A stretch of DNA of 64,000 nt. Origin: Pieris napi (lineage: Eukaryota; Arthropoda; Insecta; Lepidoptera; Pieridae). Location: assembly GCF_905475465.1 (NCBI RefSeq), contig NC_062252.1, positions 9,982,001 through 10,046,000 on the forward strand, given 5' to 3'. This document shows, piece by piece, positions 42,853-54,504 of this stretch. The notes under the pieces were generated by a model. The model did no database searches. It had not been told where the DNA came from and saw nothing but the letters and a program-made list of their open reading frames with translations. How positions within the stretch are numbered: position 1 is the stretch's first letter; each line of letters opens with the position of its first letter. The translations under genes were made by a program, and so were the position numbers.

Positions 42853-43294
42853 TATTACCTACAGGGTTTTATTTTTTTAATTTTTAGTAATCTTTTCCTA
42901 GTTCAGTTACTTCCAGTTCACCCCACAGAGAACACATTTCAGAATCCTGTGGTGGGTTGTGATGGTTTCGAGGTTAATGAATGTAATCTATTTATGTTTT
43001 GTCACACTATTAACAATCATTGACACACACATTGTTTAAAACATAATTTATGGTCACCCTTTGGGAGAACAGTAGGCGATTAGGGCGTATTGACCTCGGC
43101 TGGTGAAAAGCCTCTGAATTATTAAGTTTTTAGTTTCCTTATCATTTTCTTAGATACTGAGTGAAAATGTAGAATAAAAAGAAATTTGTATTCAAAGAGC
43201 GGAAATGGGTTTTTTGTTAGAAGAATATTTCGGAGGAATATTTTGTACAAGATTTATCTTTCAGTACTTTTTATTAATTTTGATAATATGAAAG
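42853..43294. other. AT-rich DNA, nothing recognised
   Basis: No gene or repeat copy was recognised. Confidence 0.4.
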
Positions 43295-43373
43295 AGCTGA
43301 TTTGGCCTAGTGCTTCGGATTCACGGTCGTATATTCGAATCAAGGCTGTCCACCAATAAACTTAGTATGTTTA
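43295..43373 (+). mobile_element. SINE-1, tRNA-like head only
   Basis: 'tggcctagtgcttcgg' (A-box side) and 'tattcgaatcaaggctgtcc' (B-box side) without the body. It is truncated by the family M repeat. Confidence 0.55.
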
Positions 43374-43374
43374 A

Positions 43375-43545
43375 ACTTAAACTCAAAATATCTTTATTCA
43401 AATAGGTAAACAAGTACACTTATGAACGTCAAAAAAGAAGTTAAATTAATTGCAAATTCACATTTACTACCAGAAACTTTCCGCCACTTTAAAGCTCGTT
43501 TGATGAAAGCAAATGGAGAAGAGAAAAGCGGACGAGGAGCTGGTA
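43375..43545 (-). repeat. Family M retroposon 3' end
   Basis: 'aaactcaaaatatctttatt', 'acacttatgaacgtcaaaaa', 'agaaactttccgccac'. Same plan as 2207-2577, with the 'ggcagttctcaaatc' part deleted. Confidence 0.65.
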
Positions 43546-43679
43546 TTAGATTTAAAATCATCAGAATAAGGCCAATTATTGTAAATACTCTATTATAAAA
43601 AATAAATAACGTATGTGTACGACACGCCTTATTATACGTTTGTAACAATAGAAAAAAGGTATTTAATACATTGAAAGTT

Positions 43680-43920
43680 TTATTCTAACGCATTATCTAG
43701 TTAAAAAGATCGCAAAATGAAAATTTACGATGACAGTTAAACCAATAATAGCAACTACCAAATAGGGTTAGGTCAAACCGTGTTAACTGTCAACTGTCAG
43801 TATTAAAACTAAGGGTGTCGGTATTTTGTGACGGTGTGCGCGTGCATCGTAAAAATTTACTCTCGTCTCTCATAATTTTTCCCTAACGCGCCAAATTAAG
43901 TATAACTTCAAAAAATATTA
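43680..43920 (-). repeat. MITE-G relative
   Basis: 'gtgcgcgtgcatcgtaaaaa', then 'taacgcgcc' and 'agtataacttcaaa', matching the end of the copy at 60320-60693. The left part differs from it. Confidence 0.5.
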
Positions 43921-44028
43921 GTTAAAGGAGAACATCGTGAAGAAAGAGGCAGCCAAAAATCGACTGCGTTTGTCAGGCACACATGATAGAATCGTCAATT
44001 GTTAAATAACTGATTCTTGTCTTTTCAG

Positions 44029-44087
44029 ATAGACATCTAAAATGAAAGCTGTAAACGTCGCGGTTCTAATAGCTGTTCTTCAGACCG
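44029..44087 (+). CDS. Host exon with start codon and signal-peptide start
   Basis: Acceptor: branch-point-like CTGAT (44010-44014), pyrimidine tract and 'cttttcag' ending at 44028. Exon: ATAGACATCTAAA leader, ATG at 44042, then MKAVNVAVLIAVLQT plus one extra base, ending at 44087. Donor: GTAAGTAT directly after. The peptide has a Lys then a hydrophobic run, as expected for the start of a secreted or membrane protein's signal sequence; the intron is phase 1. No upstream or downstream exon could be tied to it with confidence, so the gene is unnamed. It would sit in a gene whose introns hold much of the surrounding repeats. Confidence 0.6.
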
Positions 44088-44371
44088 GTAAGTATTTCTT
44101 TATAATTAATATGCTTCATTCGTTTCACTTTGCAGCAATGAATTACTTTTTACTACTACATCGGGTTCAATATATACAATTATGTATTTAAAATTATTAG
44201 AGCCACACCCCGAGTGCTTACAGGTGATGAATGCTTGCTGTAAACGGGTATTGTGAAATGATAATAATTAAGCTTGTAAAGATCTTTAAAATAATCTCAT
44301 AAAATTTATAAAGTTAGTTTTGAATAGAATATAATGAGGCTGTAACATCATTGTCGCTCAACACTATAACA
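44088..44371. other. Presumed intron sequence
   Basis: AT-rich; nothing else was recognised. Confidence 0.4.
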
Positions 44372-44862
44372 CATTTTTGAAGTGAAACTCTATAGGTGCA
44401 TGAGGGTAAAATTTTTGAAAACGTCAAGAAGATGTGCAGCTTTTTTGTCGAAGAAAAAAGAGAGAGCGATTGAAAGAGTGTGAGAAAGGTGAATTAACTT
44501 TTAGAAATTCTATTTTTAAAATTAAAATTACCTAAAGAGAATTTATGAAATATTAAGTATTATATATTTTATGCAAAGTTTTTTGAAATCTCAAATGACG
44601 AATTGTAAATTAAAATGCCACGTGTTTTTATTATCGAAGAAATAAATTTAAAAAATTAAATTTACAATTTGTATTAATTTAAGACACTTTTAATATTTTA
44701 GTGAATTGTATTAAATTCTTAACATATCTACCCTTTTCCCTCCCTCTAAGTCTCGAAAATCTAAAGTTTTAGATTTGTATAAATATGAACAAGAGCTAAA
44801 AATTAGTTTGCCAAAGAAGTTTCACTTCTGACATGTGTACGCACGCACTTTTTTTCTTCAAT
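44372..44862 (+). repeat. MITE-G relative, long form
   Basis: Left end 'tttgaagtgaaactctatag', right end 'gaagtttcacttctgacatg' followed by 'tgtacgcacgcac'. The first 230 bp are colinear with the reverse of 4975-5250. Ends carry the GAAGTGAAACTTC-type block. Confidence 0.55.
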
Positions 44863-45784
44863 AATAGTAAATTATATGTGTACAGAATTCTATTTAAATA
44901 ACATTAGTTTGAAACATACCTTACATAACTTGTATAAAATCTCAAAACCCTAAAGTAGCGCGAGCAAAATAAAATTAATTAGAAAAAATATTCTACTGCA
45001 ACTAGAACAAAAGACAAGGGTTCATTAACCCACCCTAAGTATATAAAAGTCCTAGCATTTAAATGTTCTTTAAACTTATTACGTACAAAACTTTTTTTAA
45101 ACAGCCTCCAAGAATGAAAAGCTTTAAATATCGGGTTGGAAAAATCCTTGAAGATGTCTCAGTTTTTAATGAATAGGAATTGCAACTGAATTTCTGCATA
45201 ATACTTAGTTTAACTTTCAGCGGGAATTAGCCTAATTATAAAGGGAATAAATAATACTTCCAAGTTTGACTATAAGGCTTAAGGCGATCTTACTGTCTCT
45301 GGGTTTTATTCTCGTAAATTCGGTTGTACCGTTAATTTTGGTGGTGGTTGTTGAAGGGATGTTCAAATAAATGAAACTCTTTGGTGGAAGCTAAGTGTCA
45401 ACCGTCTTTAATTGTTTAAAATAAGGGCTTCTAACATAACATTAGTGGGGTTGTGACGCTGGACTAACAAAAAACTGTAACTTATTTATGGGTTTTTAAA
45501 ACTATGTGACACATCTGTTACCTATAAGGAATATAATATATCGACCTATTGTACATTTTCGTAAACGAGTATATTATATTACAATTTATGAATGTATGAA
45601 AAACTAAATAGCTAATTATTCACTATTAAAACTGACGTTTTACAATTTATTGGCTACAAGTGTAAGATGACTGATAACATTTCGTTTGCGTTTTTTATTA
45701 GTTGTATAATTGTATATATAATAATAATATGTAACTTAACTAACATTAGGTTAAATACTCGTGACCTTGTAAATATTATTATTT
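44863..45784. other. AT-rich DNA, nothing recognised
   Basis: No gene or repeat copy was recognised. Confidence 0.4.
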
Positions 45785-45787
45785 AAA

Positions 45788-45958
45788 AAAATCAGTGGCG
45801 CTACAATCTATTTAGGTCTGGGCCTCAGATTTCTGAATCAGTTTCATGATCATTTTTCAATTTAATAGGCAAATAGGTGATCAGCCTCCAGTGCCTGACA
45901 CACGCCGTCGATTTCCTCACGGCGTTTTCCTTCACCGTTCGAGCGAATGTTAAAATAT
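45788..45958 (-). mobile_element. SINE-1, 3' two thirds
   Basis: 'aatcagtggcgctacaatct', 'ttaggtctgggcctcagatt', 'ataggtgatcagcctccagt', 'ttttccttcaccgttcgagc'. The head is missing beyond 'gaatgttaaa'. Confidence 0.75.
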
Positions 45959-46004
45959 TAATATTTATTAGTAACCATGTAAAACAGCTGTTTTTTTAAA
46001 TAAT

Positions 46005-46118
46005 AAATAAATCGTTTATTTGTAAATAAAGTGGTACATTTAGATCGATTAATTATAAAAAAACCGCACAATTAGCAATATAACAATAGGCATGCAAATG
46101 TCATATTAATTTTCATAA
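46005..46118 (-). repeat. Family L retroposon-like 3' end
   Basis: Matches 5746-5870 ('aaatcgtttatttgtaaata', 'aataggcatgcaaatgtcat'). Confidence 0.55.
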
Positions 46119-46852
46119 ATTATAAGATAAGTTATTTATAATTTCGAAACTTATGGTCTAAATATTCGCCCACGCTATATACTACGCCTTTAAAAATTTA
46201 CGCACTTTTCCCTTGAAAGCATAACACGGCAGTGATCTATAACTTCAAGGCAGGTGATTAAATGGTTTGATAGCAATGGCGTAACAATTTTTTGCATAAA
46301 TCATGGTGCAACAATTTACAGTCTCTATATATTCTCATAAGAAATATCGTTGTTACTCAAATATATGCAACATCTCTTTGTGTTCTAGAATAATGATATG
46401 TATTAACAAAAAATACTTCGTTAGTCTAGCGAAGCCTCAGCTCATTACTGCTTCAAATGAACAAAGAACAACTTGTGAATAATGCGTGAACGAATGAATG
46501 AACAGCACCTCGATTATTCCGACATGTTATAGGATTTTTTTGCCTACTTTTGTTTCAGAAATGTAAACCGATTCGTGTTCGGTAATTCCATCGGTTTTAT
46601 AGGTATCGAATTCGATAACATTCTTTATGTAACAGTATAAATAAAAGTAACAGTGCTTGGACTTTGTTGTTATTATTACTATAACCTACTTTCAGTATTT
46701 GTATGCATTTCGCATTTGTTTTAAATGCACTGTATTGGGTTTGAACTAGTATTTCTTTTTTGTATTGCATTATATTAGTTTGTGGAACGCGTTTTGGGAT
46801 TTATCAATTATTAGTAAAAAATAAAGCTTCATTTCTCTGTTTTATATATAAA
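46119..46852. other. AT-rich DNA, nothing recognised
   Basis: No gene or repeat copy was recognised. Confidence 0.4.
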
Positions 46853-47180
46853 CTAGTGGACCCGACAGACGTTGTCCTGCATGATATTTCAAGCAATTAG
46901 TAAAGCAAAGTATGAAAGTACCGACTGCAGCGCCATCTGGCGGGCTGATTTGTGAATCTAAACCATTTCCAGATCCCCTTGAACACACACAAAAATTTTC
47001 ATCAAAATCGGTCCAGTCGTTAGAGAGAAGTTCAGTGACATACACACTCACATAAGAAATAGAAAATGTGAAAAAATCTATTTCACTTTCGACGGTGGAT
47101 GCTGTGGAAGCTTTTCCCATGAACCTTACGCTTGACTTCAATAATTTAACTATGAGTAGCTTTTCTCTAATAATCGACGT
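46853..47180 (-). mobile_element. Helitron (H1 group), long or chimeric copy
   Basis: CTAG at 46853-46856 marks the minus-strand 3' end (GACAACGTCTGTCGGGTCC-A-CTAG). It contains 'cagcgccatctggcgggctg', shared with the 54050 copy. The 5' end is not the usual ATTATATATATAAAGA; the sequence instead runs into a stretch up to about 47180 that stays open on the minus strand (serine- and lysine-rich, about 40 residues). That part may be an older Helitron form or an adjacent insertion. Confidence 0.6.
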
Positions 47181-49084
47181 CAACGGCTAGCTACCACAAG
47201 TTTCTATACTGTGTTTCGGTAATATCGTCGACGGTTTTCTGTGCGACAGTTTTAAACCGGTTTAAACTACTACTTTCTGTCATATGACGTAGATTTTGAA
47301 TTGTTACGTGAGTTTAAATATGTGGTTTCATTTGCATTGCTTGTTTTAAGTTTCCTTTCGTATTGTTTTATGGGTTTTTGCTTTGCAATGTTTTTTATAC
47401 GCAATGTGTTGTTGTAAGTTGGAAAAAGTTTCAGTTAAAGAAACTTTTTAGTTGTTTGTTTTGTTGATTCCTATAAAAGCTTAGCTCCGTTATATATTAA
47501 CATCTATTAGGTAAATATATTTAATAATATGAGACTCTGCGATTAATTTATGATTTTCAATACTAGTCCTTAGGTATTAGTTGAGTGTTTATTCATCAGA
47601 ATTTTCAATCGATTAACCCACGATCTTATTCACAAACGTGATAAAAACGTAATTAATTAAGAAATCGTTTGTCACCACTTTAAAATATTTGATATAAAAC
47701 TGTACGCACTGTGATGGACTAGAATAACTTTCAGTAGAAACAATATGACAAAAATAAAATTTTCAATACAATGTGTTTATCAGTATGGAGTTCATTTTTT
47801 TGCTAACGTTCCTTTCTCTTTACTGAAAAACAGCAAACGAAATATTTTTTTTTTTTTTTTTTTTAAATGCTTCATCCATCTGCAATCAGCCTCTTGGCTT
47901 TTATCAGATTTTTAGGGGAAAGGTTGGCAATTAGGGAACGCAAATCCAATAATTTAATAAAATGCCCGCAGATATAGTATTGCGTTACTACCACGAATAT
48001 AAATAAGAAAGTAATTCGTTGGTAGTAATAGTTCGTACTCACGGAAACTAATGACAACTCATTTACACATTTTTGAACAAGAATTAAATTATTATATTAA
48101 CAATAAACTTTAAATAAATTTATTAGTCATAATAGTTACAACTTTTATTTAAATTTTAACGAGCGTTAGTGATTCCTGAAATCGTTCGAATAATGCACTT
48201 CTTTTGCTACGTTCCACGTTCACTCGATAATAATAATAATTTATTAGCATGAATATATGTAATGTAATTTGGCATATGATGATATTAATACAACATATTT
48301 TTCAAATAATAATATACCATTATATAGGGAGTTTTTTTTTGGTTAATGGTTGAGATTATGTTTTGGCATAATACATTTATCTTTGTGTAAACTTTGGCTT
48401 ACCGTATAGTATTGTTTCAAAAATATACAAGTTTCGTGTACGAAATAGGAAATTTCTGATGAAACAGCGATAAAAACCGGAATGCATTTGACCCCAAAAA
48501 TGCTGGTACTGAAGGCTGATTCGCGGAAAATATATTATCAAGAAAAAAATATATAAATTTAAAGTAGCAGGGCTCACTGTTTAACTATTTAAAACCTTAG
48601 GCGTATGGAACAGTTAAATAAAAAATGTTCAGTTATTTATTCTCCGATAGTTGATTACGTTAGTTTTTACAGTTGAGCCGAGTGTTTGTTATTTTTAACT
48701 TACCATCAGTATTTTTGTACATCGTGTGAAAATTCACGTACTATACAAATTGTTTGGAAAATCAATGTTTGCTGTCATAACTAATATATCATAAACGAAT
48801 ACTTTTCATGGACCCGGAGTGTGACTGTCTCCATAAATTATATTTAGATATTATATATACTTTTTTAAGGTAATACAAATATATGCCTGACCACAGAGCC
48901 CGGTGTAAACATTTTCACATGTTACCGTTATCTATACGACGTGATATTGCGGACACTATATACCTCATGAAAATTGCTACTGGTGCGGTCGATTGTACCG
49001 AGCTAGTAAGCAAAATAAACCAAATACATAATAAACCACTTAGAATCTAATAAAGAAGAAAATATTTAAAAAACTAGCCGAAAT
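47181..49084. other. AT-rich DNA, nothing recognised
   Basis: Includes a T-run at about 47846-47864. No gene or repeat copy was recognised. Confidence 0.4.
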
Positions 49085-49235
49085 CGTTTATTAAAACCTA
49101 AACATCACCAAATATACAGTATTTACAATTTTCTTAAGGTATATAGTAATAATATAAATAATTAAAATAAATGAGTAAAACTGAGTTTTTTTAATTGAAT
49201 ACGTACCTACTGTACTGTGGCACTTCCGGCATAAA
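49085..49235 (-). repeat. Family C retroposon, diverged
   Basis: 'aaatatacagtatttacaat', 'atagtaataat' and 'actgtggcacttccggcata' follow family C order. Confidence 0.5.
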
Positions 49236-49914
49236 GGTTAATTTTAGGTTTTACCTTTGTCTTTATAAGAAAGCTCGTACTTGGAATTCTGAGCTTTGAT
49301 ATATACATCTGTACATAGTATGTTACGTTTAATGAGACTTTGATAGGTAGTTGAACTCAGTAGTTGATTCAAAGTTACGCGTAACTTTAAACCCAACCCC
49401 ATCCCTAAAGGCCAACGAACGGCGAGTTTAGAAACTGCTAATTCTAAGAAAATTATTTAATCACGCTATAATTTGTTCTGTAATTATAGCTATTGTATAT
49501 AGGAACCTTAATAAAAGTCTCAACAAGAACTACTTATTTATTCTCATTTAAATTTGCTCTTTTCTCAATAGATTTTATATGCATTGGTAACACCAAAAAT
49601 AGATCCCTTCATCAATGGTGAGTTTTTGTACCACACGTTCCAAAAATTATTGGACTATTGGAAGTAATAATGTAATGCTGCGAAACAGTTGCAGTAAATA
49701 GTAAAGAATACATATATAACATAACACATAGCGCATTATTTATTTACTGTTATGTAGTTAAATTCAACTCCTTGACACCACAGGCCTAGTAAGAAGACTG
49801 AAAACACAACCACTATTACACACAGAACAGAACTAGTGAATTATTGTTAGTGCGCGTTAGTATTAAGTGCTCAACAGTGAGGGAAAAAATAGAACAGAAG
49901 CATTCAGCAATGGC
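49236..49914. other. AT-rich DNA, nothing recognised
   Basis: No gene or repeat copy was recognised. Confidence 0.4.
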
Positions 49915-50057
49915 ATTCTGATAAGGAGGGAGCTTGTAGTTTATTGTTTATCAGAATGCTAAATCGTAAAATGACTGCTTCACGACTGATTTGAGCGCGA
50001 CCGCCGCTGCGAAAACCGCTGTGCGAGTTCGAAAAGTGAGTTACAGAATCGCAGGGC
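49915..50057. mobile_element. Palindromic MITE, half copy
   Basis: Matches the loop and right arm of 22007-22249 ('agcttgtagtttattgttta', 'tgactgcttcacgactgatt', 'gttacagaatcgcagggc'). The left arm is lost apart from 'atggcattctga', so it can no longer fold. Confidence 0.8.
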
Positions 50058-50284
50058 AGAGTGTCTTCCGTTTAATAGAGACTGTGAGTAGTGTTATTGA
50101 ACCTTTCTTATATTAAATATCCTTATATGTACATAAGGTTATACTTAAATTACATATTATTTTAAATTAGGCTAGATCGAAATAAGTAAATTGTTAATAT
50201 TGGGCTATTAAATTTTATTAATCCGAAATTATGTAAATACTTGAAACATCGTTTAGCTTTGGTATTACAACTGTTCAAGTGGTT
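50058..50284. other. AT-rich DNA, nothing recognised
   Basis: No gene or repeat copy was recognised. Confidence 0.4.
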
Positions 50285-50510
50285 GGGACATGGGCATGCG
50301 ACGGCAGAACCCCAAGATCCTAACTGAACTGACAACCTGGTGTCAAGAAAAAACCCGGTAGACTGCGTTGGTGGGATGGAGTTGTCAAAGACTTCTAAAT
50401 ACTAGAATAATAGGGGTTCGAAGTACGCAAGAAGCACGAAATAGATAGTGATGGCGAAATTATACTAGAGGAGGCCAAGGCCCACAAGCCCTATATAGCC
50501 ATTGATGTTG
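50285..50510 (+). pseudogene. RTE-like LINE ORF C-terminal fragment
   Basis: The plus strand encodes, across frame breaks, P-K-I-L-T-E-L-T, K-K-P-G-R-x-R-W-W-D-G-V-V-K-D, and I-I-L-E-E-A-K-A-H-K. These are the R-x-R-W-x-D ... E-E-A-K-A-H end of RTE-type LINE proteins. Short dead fragment. Confidence 0.65.
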
Positions 50511-51035
50511 ATTACAAATAGTCACTCATTTTATTTGAAGAGCGTAACGTTTGCTAGTTTATGATAAAAATACCGGTTTTATCACAATAATGCTGAATGA
50601 CTTGGTATATTTATTTAATTAGACAATTAAAAATCGTTGGTACAAAGCAGGTTATACAATAATTAGGATTATAAATTATTCTCTCAATTTCCAGATGACA
50701 TTCATTCTGGATAAGAACCAAGAAATGAAAGGATACAATTGAACGAAACACAATTAAGACCTCAGTCTTAAATATTTAAACAGTTCTAAGGAAGTTTAGT
50801 TAAAGAATTTATAAGAAACACAGTCTTTATTAAAAATGGTTTATTATTAGACCCGAGTTATACATTTATTAGCGGGCACGGCTGTATTTTTAATATCTTG
50901 GATATATAGTTTGTTACTAAATGATAATGCAGCATTCTAATGGTGAAAGTGATGTCAATAAAATACAATACTATTTACTTACACTGTTAATTTTTACTAT
51001 TATTATTATTTTAAATTATTTTATTTTTTGCGTCT
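50511..51035. other. AT-rich DNA, nothing recognised
   Basis: No gene or repeat copy was recognised. Confidence 0.4.
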
Positions 51036-51039
51036 GAGG

Positions 51040-51245
51040 CGCAAACTAACTGTTGTGGTCTCTGGCAGAATGACCAGTTCCACAGAAGCAGCATAATTCT
51101 AAGCAAGGACCAGTTACAACCACAACACACACATTTTTTTTTCTTTCCATAATTTCTGTTCTTTTTCTTTTTGATTATCATTATTATTATTTTGTGTGTT
51201 TCTGTGTGTGTGTGTTTCGTTAGTAATAAATGTTATGGCTATGTT
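51040..51245 (+). repeat. Family E retroposon 3' end, sense orientation
   Basis: 'gtggtctctggcagaatgac', 'tttgtgtgtttctgtgtgtg', 'taataaatgttatggctatg'. Inverse of 9640-9905; the end shows the AATAAA-like signal and the near-tandem TGTTATG-CTATGTTA tail. Confidence 0.65.
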
Positions 51246-51744
51246 ATACATGTTATATACTTTTCATAATTGGCGTTATGCTGCTATCAAACATATATAA
51301 CATACCACTATTTCAAAGCAAAGAAAAAGGTTATACGTTAATAAAGTTTAATATAAATGCGCAATTTACTTATCATTGTATTCATGGGAAGTGCCGCGAG
51401 GTACTTGTAGTTAGCTAGTTCGTTAAAGATGTCTCTTTGAACGCATACCTCGTGTATTAGATTATGTGTGACCCTCGGCAGCTTGTAATATTGTTATTTC
51501 ACTATATACGAGGTACATATAAACTTAGTTAGATATACCGCATGAATTAATCTATTATTTTAAAGTCACACCGAGGTAGTATATCGACTTTTTTAAGTCT
51601 TCCTCAATGTTTCGCTCAGATTCAAACCAGTGACTACGCTACTGTGGATTTATATCTATGGAAGCATGTTTGTATGTATGTGTGTTGTGTATTAAGTCAA
51701 CAATGATTATGTTAGTATAACAATGCTCTATGCATGCATAATAT
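51246..51744. other. AT-rich DNA, nothing recognised
   Basis: No gene or repeat copy was recognised. Confidence 0.4.
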
Positions 51745-52235
51745 ATATTTTTATATAACTGGGGGCAAACGGGCAGGAGGCTCACCTGATGTTATGCGAT
51801 ACTGCCGCCATACAATCACATCACCAGCAGGCTCGCAAGTGCGTCGCCGGCCTTTTAAGAATTGGTACGCTCTTTTCTTGAAGGACCTAATTTGAATTGG
51901 GCTGGCTTCACATAGTAGTGGTGCGTGGCAAACTGCCTTAGAAAACGCTCAGTTGTGAAACAACGGATATCCAGCTGATACGGGTGGAATTTCGTATTCT
52001 GCCTCGTATTCATTTCAGATGATGACTCAGCTGCATGTATTAATCCCAACAACTCCTCTGAACATTCTCCATGGTATATGCGGTAGAAGATACAAAGGGA
52101 CCCCACATCTCTACGCAACGCCAAGGGATCAAGCCGCTCGGAAAGTGACTGGTCGTCGACGATTCCAATCTCACTACGTTGAATACGGTCAAGTGGAAGG
52201 AGCTGTTACTGGGGACCTCCCATCCATAGGTAGTT
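51745..52235 (-). mobile_element. Family A CR1-like LINE: longest copy (RT C-terminus and 3' UTR)
   Basis: On minus the coding part (about 52124 down to 51855) reads R-R-D-V-G-S-L-C-I-F-Y-R-I-Y-H-G-E-C-S-E-E-L, typical of the C-terminal region of CR1/Jockey-type LINE ORF2 proteins. Then come F-H-P-Y-Q-L-D and, on average copies, the T-T-x-R-F-x-R-x-F segment. The 3' UTR follows to a tail at 51750. It is 5'-truncated near 52235, so no enzyme domain remains. This copy defines family A. Confidence 0.85.
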
Positions 52236-52588
52236 AAAAAAATAGTTAGTAGTATAGTAACATTACAACCAGAGAGGGTTGAACATTTTTCAACTGTTGA
52301 AAATCATTTGGAAAATTAAACTCAACAATTGTTCATCGTCTGTGTTCATTTAGCATCCAATTTCAAGAGTCTAATGGAATAGGTTTTTACATAAAAGGCA
52401 CGTATTTAGGACTCTGAACATGAATGGTGCTAGTTAGGCATTCGTTAAGCTATATTGTGATGAGTACAAGCTATTTTTAAATTGCGTATGAGACTAAACT
52501 ACTATAGAAAAGCTTAAACTAAGCTGTTGTAACAAAATTTAATTCACATTTTTTCTATTTACTGTTCTGGATAATTTGTAGCACTACG
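52236..52588. other. AT-rich DNA, nothing recognised
   Basis: No gene or repeat copy was recognised. Confidence 0.4.
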
Positions 52589-52842
52589 ACGACTCATTGG
52601 TCTAGTGGTTAGTACCCCTGCCTGCGAATCCATGGGTCCCGGGTTCGATCCCCGTCTGAAACAAACATCGATGTGATGAGCATTTGGTGTTGCGCTTAGG
52701 TCTTGGGTGTTTAAATATGTATTTATATGTCTATCTATCTATAATATGTATGTATATCCGTTGCCTAGTACCCATAACACAAGCTTTACCAGCTTAGCAT
52801 GGGACTAGGTCAATTGGTGTGAATTGTCATTAAAAAAAAAAA
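52589..52842 (+). mobile_element. SINE-2, full-length tRNA-derived SINE
   Basis: tRNA-like head with A box TGGTCTAGTGGTTAG (52598-52612) and B box GGTTCGATCCC (52642-52652), both near consensus for RNA polymerase III. The body has 'gtgatgagcatttggtgttg', a 'tatgtctatctatctataat' stretch and 'agcatgggactaggtcaatt', then an A12 tail. Well preserved, only copy here, distinct from SINE-1. Confidence 0.85.
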
Positions 52843-53039
52843 ATATCAAGCTTTAGTGATATTCATTTAAAATGTGAAAGTAATAATAATAGGAATATTT
52901 ATTAAAGGACAAAGACAATATGTAAAAGGGCGTTTTTACTGCTAAAAGATTTTTCTAAACAAGTCAGAGGTAAATAATATAAACATTAAAACATAAAATA
53001 CAAAAATATGTAATAGTTAAAATGTTATGAATAGAACGT
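52843..53039. other. AT-rich DNA, nothing recognised
   Basis: No gene or repeat copy was recognised. Confidence 0.4.
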
Positions 53040-53150
53040 GAAAACAAATTTAAAAAGTTTGGTCCCTGTGACAGTGTACATTTAATGGTGGCTTCAATTC
53101 CTCGCTATATTGCGATACTTATTCATTAAGCGAGGAAAACACCTTATTAT
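53040..53150 (-). repeat. Family C retroposon 3' fragment
   Basis: 'acaaatttaaaaagtttggt', 'ctgtgacagtgta', 'tatattgcgatacttattca', 'aagcgaggaaaacacc'. Confidence 0.6.
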
Positions 53151-54049
53151 GTTATTTTTTTTTGTACGGCATATAATTTAACCTAGCTTATAAATACAAA
53201 AAAAAGAGCAATAAAAACAATAACTGACCTTAAAATATAATAACTAAAATATATTATTAAAAGACGGCACACAAGGCCGCACAGTGTTGCCCCGGTGTAA
53301 TATAGCCTTTATGTAGTGACGCCGATGGCTAATACTTTTGTAATTTTAGAAAATAAATAAATATCTATTCAATATTAAGTTTACATACATGTCACTGCGT
53401 CTTCTAGTGCTACGAATATTATCAGGACGAAATCGTCGGTATCGCTATTATATGTGTAATTAGCAAAGAAAAGTGTCTGGCTAATGAAAGAAGATAACGA
53501 AAAAGCGCGGAAAATTAAAAAAAAAATAGTATGGTATCCCTAAAACTTTGATATATTTTGTGGATTAAACTTGATACTTGATTTTATTTTATTATTTTTT
53601 ACATTGTTAGTAACTGTATGTCTATGAAATTAAATACTATACGTATTTAGTCTTTTACTATTGATACTTAAAATTACTAGCATTGCAAGGAAAACTAATA
53701 CTTTATTTATTATAAAACACAACTTTATTCGGAATAATCAAAATCAGAATAAAACAAAGCATAGGCTATTATACTTGTTAACTATTCGGAAAAAATATAT
53801 GATAGAAATAAAAATGAGTAATTGCATGAAGTATCAAGTCAATAAATCATTCTAACCTAAGAAATTCAATGACATTCTGTGTTGCCATCCGAAAGTTTTC
53901 AAATAATTCAATTATCTTCTTTCATTAGACTGTAGTCAAAATACAGATCAAAAATATCAGATCTAGAAATACAGATGGTGGGTATCGAACTAAAGTTTCA
54001 ACAAAACATCTACGAAATTAAACTAATAACTAAGAGAGATATATATATA
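53151..54049. other. AT-rich DNA, nothing recognised
   Basis: No gene or repeat copy was recognised. Confidence 0.4.
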
Positions 54050-54264
54050 CTAGTGGACCCGACAGACGTTGTTGTCCTGCATGATATTTCAAGCAATTAG
54101 TAAAGCAAAGTATGAAAGTAGCGCCATCTGGCGGGCTGATTTGTGAATCTAAACCATTCCCAGATCCCCTTGAACACACACAACAAATTTCATCAAAATC
54201 GGTCCAGTCGTTTGAGAGAAGTTCAGTGACATACACACTCACAGAAGAATTATATATATAAAGA
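54050..54264 (-). mobile_element. Non-autonomous Helitron (H1 group)
   Basis: Minus-strand start TCTTTATATATATAATTC, end CTAG (54050-54053) next to 'gtggacccgacagacgttg'. Flanked by A (54049) and T (54265). 215 bp; includes the 'gcgccatctggcgggctgat' block missing from 4482-4667. Confidence 0.8.
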
Positions 54265-54504
54265 TAGGAACAGCGCTGGTTGCATAAAAGTGTTCAAATA
54301 TACAGATTCCCTCTCAATTTTCGTGTTACCCTACTAAATGTAAATCTATTGAAGCAGCGTTTCCTGTCATTTATAAGTCTGTACGGATAGATCAAGATAC
54401 GACACGTTTAGCGAAGTGGCTGCAAGTGAACGTGCATTAATGAAGCGACGGGAGTATAGGTTTATCAAGATTTGTATTATGCTTCTTTGGTATTTATTTA
54501 TTAA
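54265..54504. other. DNA between two Helitrons
   Basis: Nothing else was recognised. Confidence 0.4.

Noticed and set aside
46842..47183. 113-codon minus frame as a host gene
   Set aside because: Most of it is Helitron H1 sequence whose translation recurs at 4526-4774 and 54030-54242; the first 40 residues have no supporting splice or start context.
52598..52670. A genuine tRNA gene
   Set aside because: A and B boxes are good, but the acceptor stem does not pair and a SINE body with an A-tail follows, so it is the head of SINE-2.
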